From Chitinophaga pinensis (GTDB lineage Bacteria > Bacteroidota > Bacteroidia > Chitinophagales > Chitinophagaceae), in contig CAMBGO010000028.1 in assembly GCA_945866165.1 (NCBI GenBank), forward strand, positions 1-17,028: a stretch of DNA of 17,028 bases, read 5' to 3'. The notes under the pieces are model-generated. The model was not told the DNA's origin. It worked only from the letters and a program-made list of their open reading frames with translations, and did no database searches. The position numbers and the translations under genes were made by a program. Of the stretch, positions 7,087 to 13,529 are shown in pieces. Numbering within the stretch: position 1 is the stretch's first letter; every line of letters begins with the position of its first letter.

Positions 7087-7761
7087 ATGATGAATAGATT
7101 TAAATTATTGGTTGCTTTTTCTCTCGCTTTTCTCAGTTCCTTTTCACAGTCTACTGACTTGTTGATTCAAAAAGTTGCTGCAAAATTGGCTACCGTTAAG
7201 AGTTATGAGGCAAAGGGAACATTAAAAACCGAGGTTCCTTTCCTAAAATTACCTTTATCTGAGGTTCAAATCAGTTTTAAATTCCCGGATCGGATTGAAA
7301 TTAAAAAGGATGGCGGGGTAACTGTTCTTCCAAAAGGAGGCTTAAAGGTTAGCATGAATTCACTCTTAACGGGTGGAAATTATACGTCCTTTAGCGCCGG
7401 TAGAATTATGTGGCAGGGCCGTGATTTGTTAATTGTTAAACTTGTTCCAAATGGCACAAGCTCTGATGTAGTTATATCAACTTTGTACGTGGATGAAAAG
7501 GAATTGCTGATACGAAAAGCCAATACCACTACAAAAGACAATGGCACTTATGAAATTGAAATGGAGTATGGGAAATATGCTAAGTGGGCATTACCTGATA
7601 GGGTTCAAATGAGTTTCAGCTTAAAAGACTACAAGCTGCCTAAGGGTATTACACTAGAATATGATGCTGGTATAGATGATAAGAAGAAAGATAAAAAAAC
7701 TGCTACTGATAAGGGAAAGATTGAAATTAATTATTCTTCTTATTTGATCAACAAAGGATAA
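7087..7761 (+). CDS. Secreted LolA/LolB-fold-like protein of unknown function
   Basis: An upstream in-frame TTG exists at 7081, but ATG 7087 or 7090 is more likely; both lead directly into a signal peptide (MNRFKLLVAFSLAFLSSFSQ). The mature part, about 200 residues, alternates hydrophobic and polar residues. Successive blocks (KSYEAKGTLKTEV, EVQISFKFPDRIEI, LYVDEKELLIRKANTTT, YEIEMEYGKYAKWALPDRV) resemble the half-barrel of outer-membrane lipoprotein carrier LolA-like proteins. A very lysine/aspartate-rich loop (DDKKKDKKTATDKGK) lies near the C-terminus. It follows the TIM-barrel gene by 28 nt and may be co-transcribed. I do not think it is the canonical LolA of the genome; more likely it is a periplasmic lipid- or ligand-binding relative. 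Confidence 0.55.
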   Translation: MMNRFKLLVAFSLAFLSSFSQSTDLLIQKVAAKLATVKSYEAKGTLKTEVPFLKLPLSEVQISFKFPDRIEIKKDGGVTVLPKGGLKVSMNSLLTGGNYTSFSAGRIMWQGRDLLIVKLVPNGTSSDVVISTLYVDEKELLIRKANTTTKDNGTYEIEMEYGKYAKWALPDRVQMSFSLKDYKLPKGITLEYDAGIDDKKKDKKTATDKGKIEINYSSYLINKG

Positions 7762-7787
7762 TTAATTGATATAAGTCGCTCTACAAA

Positions 7788-8873
7788 TTATTCATCTATT
7801 CTTTCATCCTCTACATTTGCAACTACTTGAGACGACATTCTTCTCATCGGATTTTTTCTCATTTCACTATATCCCATTCTGGTATCAAAAATTTCAATTG
7901 CCGCAAAAACAGCTGCTCTGAATGAAGATTCGTCTGCCTTGTTTTTCCCAGCAATATCAAATGCTGTTCCATGGTCAGGTGAGGTTCTAATGACTGAAAG
8001 ACCTGCTGTAAAATTCGTTCCTTCCCCGAGTGCAAGTGATTTAAACGGAATCAAACCCTGGTCGTGGTACATGGCAAGAACCGCATCAAATTTTTCATGA
8101 GTTCCTCTTGCGAAAAACGCATCAGCACTATAAGGCCCCATTACAATACAATCGGATTTTCTTGAATCTAAAATAGCGGGTAATATTATTTCTTTTTCTT
8201 CTTTCCCTACCAGTCCGTGATCACCGGCATGGGGATTTAAACCCAGCACAGCTATTTTGGGTTTATCTATTCCAAAGTCTTTTTTAAGAGAATTTTTAAG
8301 TAGGTTGATTTTTTTAATGATACTTTCTTTTGAAATATTTTTTGCCACATCTCCTATTGAAACATGCTCAGTGAGTAAGCCCACTCGCATATTTTCTGCT
8401 ACCATCAGCATCAGTACATCTTCCGCTTGAAATTCCTCTTTCAGATAGGGTGTATGTCCTGTAAAACTAAATTCACTGCTTTGCATGGCGTATTTATGAA
8501 GAGGGGCTGTAACGAGGGCATCAAGGCTCTTGTTTTTTAGTGCTACCACAGCTGCTTTTAGTGAAAGCACGCCATAATTTCCTCCAGTTTCATTCATTTC
8601 GCCTGGATGGATCTCTACATCTTCTTCCCAGGTTGTAAAAACATTTAGTTGCTTTGGGAGCGCCTTTGCAATTTCCTTGATGCTAGTGTAGTTGATATTG
8701 ATCTCCGGCGATAACTTCTTATAAAAATTGAGTGCCTTTGTTGAAGCAAAAACTACCGGTGTACAAAAATCCATGATTCTGCTGTCGGAAAAGGTTTTGA
8801 TGATTAATTCAATACCGATTCCATTTAGGTCGCCCACCGAAATCCCTACCACTGGTCTTTTTTGTGCACTCAT
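7788..8873 (-). CDS. pdxA: 4-hydroxythreonine-4-phosphate dehydrogenase
   Basis: PdxA oxidises 4-phosphohydroxy-L-threonine in the DXP-independent (E. coli-type) branch of pyridoxal-5'-phosphate synthesis. The 361-residue protein shows GISVGDLNGIGIEL (10–23), TAPLHK (122–127) and FTGHT (137–141, substrate-binding His140/Thr141). Its three divalent-metal histidines are H170 (LLTEHVS), H215 (GLNPHAGD) and H270 (AMYHDQG). SPDHGTAFDIAGK (298–310) follows. All family signature blocks are intact. The start at 8873 gives the usual beginning just before the GDxNGIG motif. It is divergent from rsmA with a 68-nt gap; a weak -7-like TACCTTTA lies on the minus strand at 8897–8904. The 3' end faces the LolA-like gene across 26 nt without a visible hairpin. 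Confidence 0.95.
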   Translation of the reverse strand: MSAQKRPVVGISVGDLNGIGIELIIKTFSDSRIMDFCTPVVFASTKALNFYKKLSPEININYTSIKEIAKALPKQLNVFTTWEEDVEIHPGEMNETGGNYGVLSLKAAVVALKNKSLDALVTAPLHKYAMQSSEFSFTGHTPYLKEEFQAEDVLMLMVAENMRVGLLTEHVSIGDVAKNISKESIIKKINLLKNSLKKDFGIDKPKIAVLGLNPHAGDHGLVGKEEKEIILPAILDSRKSDCIVMGPYSADAFFARGTHEKFDAVLAMYHDQGLIPFKSLALGEGTNFTAGLSVIRTSPDHGTAFDIAGKNKADESSFRAAVFAAIEIFDTRMGYSEMRKNPMRRMSSQVVANVEDERIDE

Positions 8874-8928
8874 TTTCTTTCTTTACTAATGAATGGTAAA
8901 GGTACAATGAAAACGGGGATCTTTACCG

Positions 8929-8936
8929 TAATTTTG
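8929..8936 (+). promoter_or_regulatory. -7 promoter element of rsmA, very close to its ATG
   Basis: TAATTTTG is an exact match to the Bacteroidota -7 consensus TAnnTTTG. Its last base is only 5 nt before the rsmA ATG at 8942, which would place the transcript start at or next to the start codon. No TTG is visible at the usual -33 distance. Confidence 0.45.
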
Positions 8937-8941
8937 GTGGG

Positions 8942-9694
8942 ATGTATACCCTCAAAAAATCACTTGGACAACATTTTTTAAAGGACAAGGAGGTATGTGA
9001 TATGATTGTTGTTGCCCTCAAGCAGCATGATTTTTCAAGATTGCTTGAAGTGGGTCCTGGTGGTGGTGCAATTACAGGTATGTTATTGGAAATTCCTTCA
9101 ATTGAATTCAAGGCCATTGAGATTGACAGGGAAAAGGTTGCCTATTTGGAGTCTGCCTTCCCTTTAATCAAAGGCAAGCTAATCGAAGAAGACATTCTTG
9201 AATCACCTGTTCCATTTAATGAACCCTTTACCATGATTGGTAATTTCCCTTATAATATTTCAACTCAAATTGTGTTTAAGGTATTAGAATGGAAGGATCT
9301 TGTTGAAACGATGATTGGTATGTTTCAAAAAGAGGTCGCCATCCGTATTTGTGCATCTCCTGGAACAAAAGACTATGGTATATTAAGTGTGCTTACACAA
9401 GCGTATTATAAAACTGAATATCTTTTTGATGTCAATCCAGAAAGCTTTAATCCACCACCCAAGGTAACAAGTGGCGTTATTAAATTGAGTAAATTTGGCA
9501 ATCCGTATGGTATTGATAATCATAAAAAATTAGTGATGGTGGTGAAGGCTGCATTTGGACAGCGAAGAAAGCAGCTAAGAAATCCTTTGAAACCCTATTT
9601 TGAAAAAGAAGTATTACAGGATGAAATTTTTTCGAAGAGAGCGGAACAGCTGTCAGTTCAGGATTTCGTTAACCTTGTAAAAAAATTGAAATGA
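8942..9694 (+). CDS. rsmA: 16S rRNA (adenine-1518/1519-N6,N6)-dimethyltransferase
   Basis: RsmA (KsgA) uses SAM to dimethylate two adjacent adenines in helix 45 of 16S rRNA, a late checkpoint in 30S assembly. The 250-residue protein begins KKSLGQHFLKD (5–15), the usual N-terminal signature. It has SAM motif I LLEVGPGGGAIT (34–45), an acidic motif II end (AIEIDRE, 58–64) and the catalytic motif IV GNFPYNIS (100–107, the NxPY type of N6-adenine methyltransferases). A C-terminal helical part has AFGQRRKQLRN, as expected. Phe in NFPY rather than Leu is, as I recall, common in Bacteroidota. It is the first gene of a pair: its TGA overlaps the ATG of the dehydrogenase by 4 nt. Confidence 0.95.
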   Translation: MYTLKKSLGQHFLKDKEVCDMIVVALKQHDFSRLLEVGPGGGAITGMLLEIPSIEFKAIEIDREKVAYLESAFPLIKGKLIEEDILESPVPFNEPFTMIGNFPYNISTQIVFKVLEWKDLVETMIGMFQKEVAIRICASPGTKDYGILSVLTQAYYKTEYLFDVNPESFNPPPKVTSGVIKLSKFGNPYGIDNHKKLVMVVKAAFGQRRKQLRNPLKPYFEKEVLQDEIFSKRAEQLSVQDFVNLVKKLK

Positions 9695-10629
9695 AGCCGA
9701 AGGTTATAATTACGGCATACGCCCATCCATGGCTAACAGAGCAGCTCACCATTGCTGGGTTTGAAGTATATGAAAATCATTCCATCACATATAGTGAGTT
9801 GAAAAATATTATTTCTGAATACCAGGGACTCGTTCTCACCACCCGTCTGAAAATTGATAAAGAGATGTTGGATCAAGCATCAAGTCTTAGGTGGATTGGT
9901 AGATTAGGTAGCGGAATGGAGATGATTGATGTTACATATGCTCAATCAAAAAATATAGTTTGTGAAAGCAGTCCCGAAGGAAACCGAGATGCAGTAGCTG
10001 AACAATGTGTAGGGATGCTTTTGTCATTGATGCACAAAATTGTAAGTTCTTCCGAGGAGGTTAGAAATGGCATTTGGTCTCGAGATGCGAATCGGGGAAC
10101 TGAATTGCGTGGTAAAAAAGTTGGCATCATTGGTTTGGGAAATACTGGAGGACGTTTTGCCGACCTTTTGTCTTCCTTTGGTGTTGAGGTATTGGCTTAT
10201 GATAAATACCGTAAGGGTTATGGAGGAGGACATGTTATTGAAACGGATCTAGCGAGTATAATGGAATCTGCAGATGTTGTGAGTTTGCACCTTCCATTGA
10301 ATAGCGAAACACATTATTTAGCAAATGAAATATTTTTCAAAGGATTCAATAAGGCACCGTATTTTTTAAATACCAGTAGGGGGAAGATAGTTGATACAGC
10401 GGCACTCATTAAAGCGCTTGATGAAGGGTTGGTTCGGGGAGCGGCCTTGGATGTGCTTGAAAATGAAGATTTTACTAGCTATACACCTGCTGAAAAAATA
10501 CAATTGAGTAGTTTATTAAAAAGAAATAATGTGATTGTAACCCCACACATTGCTGGATACAGCCATGAAGCGCTGTTTAAAATGGCCAGTGTTTTATTGA
10601 AAAAATTGGGGATCATCTCAGAAACTTGA
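9691..10629 (+). CDS. D-isomer-specific 2-hydroxyacid dehydrogenase (SerA-like)
   Basis: The 312-residue NAD-dependent dehydrogenase has the family's split catalytic domain around a Rossmann domain: GKKVGIIGLGNTGGR (141–155), D171 as the likely NAD-ribose-binding acid, LHLPLNSETHYL (199–210), then the catalytic triad R230 (NTSRGKIVD), E259 (DVLENED) and H286 (VTPHIAG). It is closest in form to the short phosphoglycerate dehydrogenases without an ACT domain. The start overlaps the rsmA stop by 4 nt (ATGA), implying translational coupling. Because pdxA is the next gene on the other side of rsmA, a role like PdxB (erythronate-4-phosphate dehydrogenase) deserves thought, but PdxB's extra C-terminal dimerisation domain is absent. 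The substrate is undetermined; a hairpin terminator follows. Confidence 0.87.
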   Translation: MKPKVIITAYAHPWLTEQLTIAGFEVYENHSITYSELKNIISEYQGLVLTTRLKIDKEMLDQASSLRWIGRLGSGMEMIDVTYAQSKNIVCESSPEGNRDAVAEQCVGMLLSLMHKIVSSSEEVRNGIWSRDANRGTELRGKKVGIIGLGNTGGRFADLLSSFGVEVLAYDKYRKGYGGGHVIETDLASIMESADVVSLHLPLNSETHYLANEIFFKGFNKAPYFLNTSRGKIVDTAALIKALDEGLVRGAALDVLENEDFTSYTPAEKIQLSSLLKRNNVIVTPHIAGYSHEALFKMASVLLKKLGIISET

Positions 10630-10644
10630 TATTCGAAATTTCCC

Positions 10645-10652
10645 TACTTTTG
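10645..10652 (+). promoter_or_regulatory. -7 promoter element of greA
   Basis: TACTTTTG exactly matches TAnnTTTG. It begins 16 nt after the dehydrogenase stop. A TTG at 10626–10628 is a possible -33 box, although the 16-nt gap is short. Transcription would start at about 10656–10660, directly at the 5' foot of the following hairpin. Confidence 0.45.
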
Positions 10653-10658
10653 TATACG

Positions 10659-10697
10659 GCAACGCTTCAGGGAATACTGGAGCGTTGCTATTTTTTT
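10659..10697 (+). terminator. Hairpin plus U-tract: terminator of the rsmA operon and probable attenuator in the greA leader
   Basis: The stem GCAACGCT (10659–10666) pairs with AGCGTTGC (10681–10688). It is extended by a T·G wobble (10667/10680) and CAG/CTG (10668–10670/10677–10679), leaving a GGAATA loop: 12 pairs in all. TA and then seven T (10691–10697) follow, a strong intrinsic terminator. It lies 29 nt after the dehydrogenase stop and 23 nt before the greA ATG. The right arm GTTGCT (10684–10689) can instead pair with AGCAAC (10700–10705), a weaker fold that would break the terminator. Confidence 0.85.
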
Positions 10698-10720
10698 CAA
10701 GCAACACCAAAAAAAACACT

Positions 10721-11194
10721 ATGAGTGAAGTTATATATGTAACCAAAGAGACGCTAGAGCTAATGAGGGCAGAGTTACAGCAACTAAAAACAGTTGAACG
10801 TCCTGCAGCGTCACGTGCAATTGCAGAAGCGAGGGAGAAAGGTGATCTAAAGGAAAATGCAGAGTACGATGCAGCAAAGGATGCGCAAGGCTTGCTTGAG
10901 GCAAGAATTAGCAGAATGGATGCAGAACTAGCTAATGCAAGGATAGTTGATGTATCAAGTATAGATGCCAGTAAGGTTTCAATCCTTACCAAAGTAACAA
11001 TCACAAATAAGGCTACAAAAAAATCGATGACTTATCAAATAGTTTCTGAAAAGGAAGCAGATTTGAAGCAACAAAAAATTTCTGTAACCTCACCAATTGG
11101 AAAAGGCTTACTGGGAAAACGAATTGGTGATGAAGCCGAAGTAATCACTCCTAATGGCAAGATTGTTTTTTCTATTGATAACATAACTATCTGA
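10721..11194 (+). CDS. greA: Transcription elongation factor GreA
   Basis: GreA rescues backtracked RNA polymerase by stimulating cleavage of the extruded transcript through the secondary channel. The product from ATG 10721 is 157 residues, the standard length; the frame is open further upstream, but that stretch contains the terminator. The N-terminal coiled coil (about 8–75) carries the tip motif GDLKENAEYDAA, with the catalytic acids D42 and E45 at the positions of E. coli D41/E44. The C-terminal FKBP-like domain (about 80–157) includes SPIGKGLLGKRIGDEAEV. The ATG is preceded by an A-rich stretch rather than a Shine-Dalgarno sequence, typical of Bacteroidota. The HIT gene follows after 10 nt, so greA heads a three-gene unit. 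Confidence 0.96.
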   Translation: MSEVIYVTKETLELMRAELQQLKTVERPAASRAIAEAREKGDLKENAEYDAAKDAQGLLEARISRMDAELANARIVDVSSIDASKVSILTKVTITNKATKKSMTYQIVSEKEADLKQQKISVTSPIGKGLLGKRIGDEAEVITPNGKIVFSIDNITI

Positions 11195-11204
11195 TCAATT
11201 TTTC

Positions 11205-11609
11205 ATGGCAAGTATTTTTTCAAAAATCATCACAGGAGAAATCCCTTCTTATAAAATCGCAGAAAACGAATTGTTCTATGCGTTTCTCGATGTATTTCCA
11301 CTGGTGCATGGACATACGCTTGTTGTACCCAAGAAAGAAATAGATTACTTTTTTGATCTCGAAGCAGAGGCATTGTCTTCAATACTTCAATTTGCCCAAC
11401 CTATTGCAAAAGCTATTCAAGAGACTTTTCCATGCAAGCGTTGTGGAATAGCTGTTATTGGTTTGGAAGTGCCGCATGCGCATCTCCATATCGTGCCTAT
11501 CAATTCAGCCGAAGACCTGAATTTCACGCGTCCCAAACTTAAGCCTACTCCAGAAGAATTATTGGATGCGCAAACCAGGATTTTGGAAAAACTGATGTTG
11601 AAATCATGA
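11205..11609 (+). CDS. HIT (histidine triad) family nucleotide-binding hydrolase
   Basis: The 134-residue protein is of the Hint branch. IFSKIITGEIPSYKI near the N-terminus is the usual opening, and LVHGHTLVVPKK (33–44) is the second conserved block. The triad HAHLHIV at 91–97 supplies H91, H93 (catalytic nucleophile by analogy with Hint His112) and H95. Hint proteins hydrolyse purine nucleoside phosphoramidates and aminoacyl-adenylates; the physiological substrate is usually unclear. Two cysteines at 77 and 80 (PCKRCG) are present, but the N-terminal zinc-binding Cys pair of some HIT proteins is absent. It sits 10 nt after greA and its stop overlaps the ATG of the next gene by 4 nt. Confidence 0.92.
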   Translation: MASIFSKIITGEIPSYKIAENELFYAFLDVFPLVHGHTLVVPKKEIDYFFDLEAEALSSILQFAQPIAKAIQETFPCKRCGIAVIGLEVPHAHLHIVPINSAEDLNFTRPKLKPTPEELLDAQTRILEKLMLKS

Positions 11610-11944
11610 AAAATGTAAATGATGTGAGAGATACAATTTTCAAAACACTTCTAGGTGTTTTATTTGCACTAGGTACATTTGATATTTTATATTCCTTTAC
11701 TGGTGCATATGCACCCTATGGTTTATTGTATCCTGCCTCACATGTTTTGTTGACAATTATTTTATTCCTTTCATTGTCGTTTATTTGGTATCGAGAGCAA
11801 TGGGCTTTGTTCCTTTATGCAGGTGTTATTCTTGCTTATTTGGGAGTTGATTTTTTTGTTGGAGCATTTCATCCCGCAAAATTACTTTTGCTAGTTCCAT
11901 TGCCTGCATTTCTGTATTTGTGGAAAGGCGATCAGAAAAAATAA
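11606..11944 (+). CDS. Small integral membrane protein, about four TM helices
   Basis: The 112-residue protein is dominated by hydrophobic segments, roughly residues 13–33, 39–60, 66–87 and 91–106. A short charged N-terminus (MKNVNDVRD) and a charged C-terminus (WKGDQKK) flank them. I recognise no catalytic motif or named family. Translational coupling (ATGA overlap with the HIT stop) is good support that it is a real gene and the last member of the greA–HIT unit. The 3' end is 9 nt from the convergent ruvC stop and there is no visible terminator between them. Confidence 0.75.
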   Translation: MKNVNDVRDTIFKTLLGVLFALGTFDILYSFTGAYAPYGLLYPASHVLLTIILFLSLSFIWYREQWALFLYAGVILAYLGVDFFVGAFHPAKLLLLVPLPAFLYLWKGDQKK

Positions 11945-11953
11945 GAGAATTCA

Positions 11954-12541
11954 CTAGCCCTTTATCCTGCTTGGATTTTGTTTTACAAAGCTTTCCCAAC
12001 TTGATTTTGATTTTACTTTATTGGGTTTGCTTGTTGTCGGCAAATGTTTTTTGATACCTTGATTGCTAAAATGATGCGCCACTGCTACTGCTAATGCATC
12101 AGAGGCATCATAGTATTTTAGGGTATGACTCAGCGGCATGATATTATTTAATATTTTCCATACCTGTTCTTTTTTTGCATTGCCATTTCCTGTGATAGAT
12201 TGTTTTATTTTTTTGGGTGCATATTCTGCCACAGTAATTTTATTCATCATGGCTACTGCAATTGCAACGCCTTGCGCCCTGCCAAGCTTTAGCATACTTT
12301 GTACATTTTTTCCAAAAAATGGAGCTTCTATGGCCATTTCAGTGGGATTATATTTGTCGATCAATTCTTGTATTACCTCGTTGATTACACCCAGCCTTTC
12401 GAACATGTCTTTTTTACCATTTAGTTTCACAACGTCCATTTCCAGCATTTTCATGGTATTCCCTTTTACAGAGAGCAAGCTGTAACCCATGATGACCGTT
12501 CCTGGGTCAATGCCTAAAATTATTTTATCTTTTTTTTCCAA
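11954..12541 (-). CDS. ruvC: Holliday junction resolvase RuvC
   Basis: RuvC is the dimeric endonuclease that cleaves Holliday junctions together with RuvAB. From TTG 12541 the product is 195 residues. The RNase H-like fold carries catalytic acids D12 (LGIDPGT), E72 (AIEAPFFGKN), D145 and D148 (YYDASDALAVA); the PKKIKQSITGNGNAKKEQV block contains the basic DNA-contact residues. The frame stays open up to a TTG at 12571, but that TTG is part of a -7 box (12569–12576), so the start must be downstream; no ATG precedes the GIDPGT motif, leaving TTG 12541. The C-terminal Lys/Ser-rich tail (about 35 residues) goes beyond the E. coli protein and resembles other Bacteroidota RuvCs as I recall them. 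Confidence 0.93.
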   Translation of the reverse strand: MEKKDKIILGIDPGTVIMGYSLLSVKGNTMKMLEMDVVKLNGKKDMFERLGVINEVIQELIDKYNPTEMAIEAPFFGKNVQSMLKLGRAQGVAIAVAMMNKITVAEYAPKKIKQSITGNGNAKKEQVWKILNNIMPLSHTLKYYDASDALAVAVAHHFSNQGIKKHLPTTSKPNKVKSKSSWESFVKQNPSRIKG

Positions 12542-12568
12542 TGAGTATATAGTTATTTGAAACCTGAT

Positions 12569-12576
12569 CAAATTTA
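12569..12576 (-). promoter_or_regulatory. -7 promoter element of ruvC
   Basis: On the minus strand this reads TAAATTTG, an exact match to TAnnTTTG. It gives a leader of about 20 nt before the TTG start at 12541 and excludes the upstream TTG at 12571 as a start. No TTG is visible at the usual -33 distance. Confidence 0.45.
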
Positions 12577-12716
12577 TTGATTATTGGCCATCTATTTTGT
12601 ATTTGAGTCATTTTGAAAAATCAAATAATTACAACAACGACTTCCAAACTGTTAAATTTTGCTGAATTTTAATGATAAAATAATTTTTATTGACCTTAAA
12701 AAGCAAACAATGCATT

Positions 12717-12724
12717 TATCTTTG
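12717..12724 (+). promoter_or_regulatory. -7 promoter element of the DUF3108 gene, 4 nt before the ATG
   Basis: TATCTTTG is an exact match to TAnnTTTG and is followed by CGGT and the ATG at 12729, so the transcript would start at or beside the start codon. TTG at 12690–12692 is a possible -33 element with a 24-nt gap, longer than usual. The rest of the 157-nt ruvC/DUF3108 divergent gap is AT-rich and shows nothing else I can name. Confidence 0.45.
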
Positions 12725-12728
12725 CGGT

Positions 12729-13529
12729 ATGAGGATTTTAAAAAAGGGCATGCTTGTTTTATTTTTCAGCTTTCTCTTCATCAGGTTGAGTGCAGGTAAT
12801 GATTTTTGCGGTACAAGTAACCTTTGTTTTGCTGCAGGTGAGGTTGTTTCCTTTAAAATATTTTATAATCTAATTGGTTTGTATGTTGATGCTGGAAATG
12901 CATCGTTTACTGTTGAAAATACAAGATTAAATAACAAGCCTGTTTATCATGTAACGGGACTTGGAACATCAAATCCTTCGTATGATTGGATATTTAAGGT
13001 AAGAGATAAATACGAAACCTTTATTGATACAACTACATTGAAGCCCTATAAATTTTTACGGCATGTTGAGGAAGGGAAGTACCGCAAAAACGAAGCTGTT
13101 TTGTTTAATCACAGTGAAAAAAAAGCTGTTTCTACCCGGGGTACGTTTCCAATAAACGAGTGCATGCAGGATGTACTCAGCTCAATATACTATGCCCGTA
13201 ATATTGATTTTTCGGAATACAAAAGCGGTGACAAGATTCCATTTTCTATGTTTCTTGATGATGAGTCACATAACTTGTACATACGTTATATAGGCAAAGA
13301 GGTAATCAAGACTAGGTATGGAAAATTCCATGCTATCAAATTCAAGCCCATGCTTGTAAAAGGAACTGTCTTTGAAGGTGGTGAAATGATGAGTGTATGG
13401 GTTTCTGATGACCCCAACCATATTCCATTGCGAATAGAGAGCCCCATTTCTGTTGGAAGTGTAAAGGTAGATATGATGGGTTATAGAAACCTACGCTATC
13501 CTCTACAATCAATGATTAGTGCGCGCTAA
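12729..13529 (+). CDS. Secreted DUF3108 domain protein
   Basis: From ATG 12729 the product is 266 residues: a signal peptide (MRILKKGMLVLFFSFLFIRLSAG), then a DUF3108-type domain. Its hallmarks are the GEVVSFKIFYNLIGLYVDAGNA opening (split here as GEVVSFKIFY and GLYVDAGNA), SYDWIFKVRDKYETFID, the YARNIDF–GDKIPF segment, and a late KFKPMLVKGTVFEGGEMMSVWVSDD-like block (the GGE-M-x-VWVSDD part is most typical) with HIPLRIES. The domain is widespread in Bacteroidota and Proteobacteria, predicted to be periplasmic or outer-membrane associated, and has no assigned reaction. An alternative upstream TTG at 12690 is in frame but precedes the -7 box, so it is rejected. The stop codon directly abuts that of the MBL gene. 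Confidence 0.85.
   Translation: MRILKKGMLVLFFSFLFIRLSAGNDFCGTSNLCFAAGEVVSFKIFYNLIGLYVDAGNASFTVENTRLNNKPVYHVTGLGTSNPSYDWIFKVRDKYETFIDTTTLKPYKFLRHVEEGKYRKNEAVLFNHSEKKAVSTRGTFPINECMQDVLSSIYYARNIDFSEYKSGDKIPFSMFLDDESHNLYIRYIGKEVIKTRYGKFHAIKFKPMLVKGTVFEGGEMMSVWVSDDPNHIPLRIESPISVGSVKVDMMGYRNLRYPLQSMISAR

Noticed and set aside
10685..10720. GreA starting upstream of 10721
   Set aside because: The added codons come from the terminator U-tract region, and ATG 10721 gives the standard MSEVxYxTxE-type start and length.
10618..11004. 128-codon minus-strand reading frame opposite the dehydrogenase end and greA
   Set aside because: It is antisense to well-supported greA codons, crosses the terminator hairpin and matches no family; it is a compositional shadow.
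12138..12485. 115-codon plus-strand reading frame inside ruvC
   Set aside because: It is antisense to the RuvC catalytic core; its hydrophobic look comes from the complement of Lys/Asp-rich codons.
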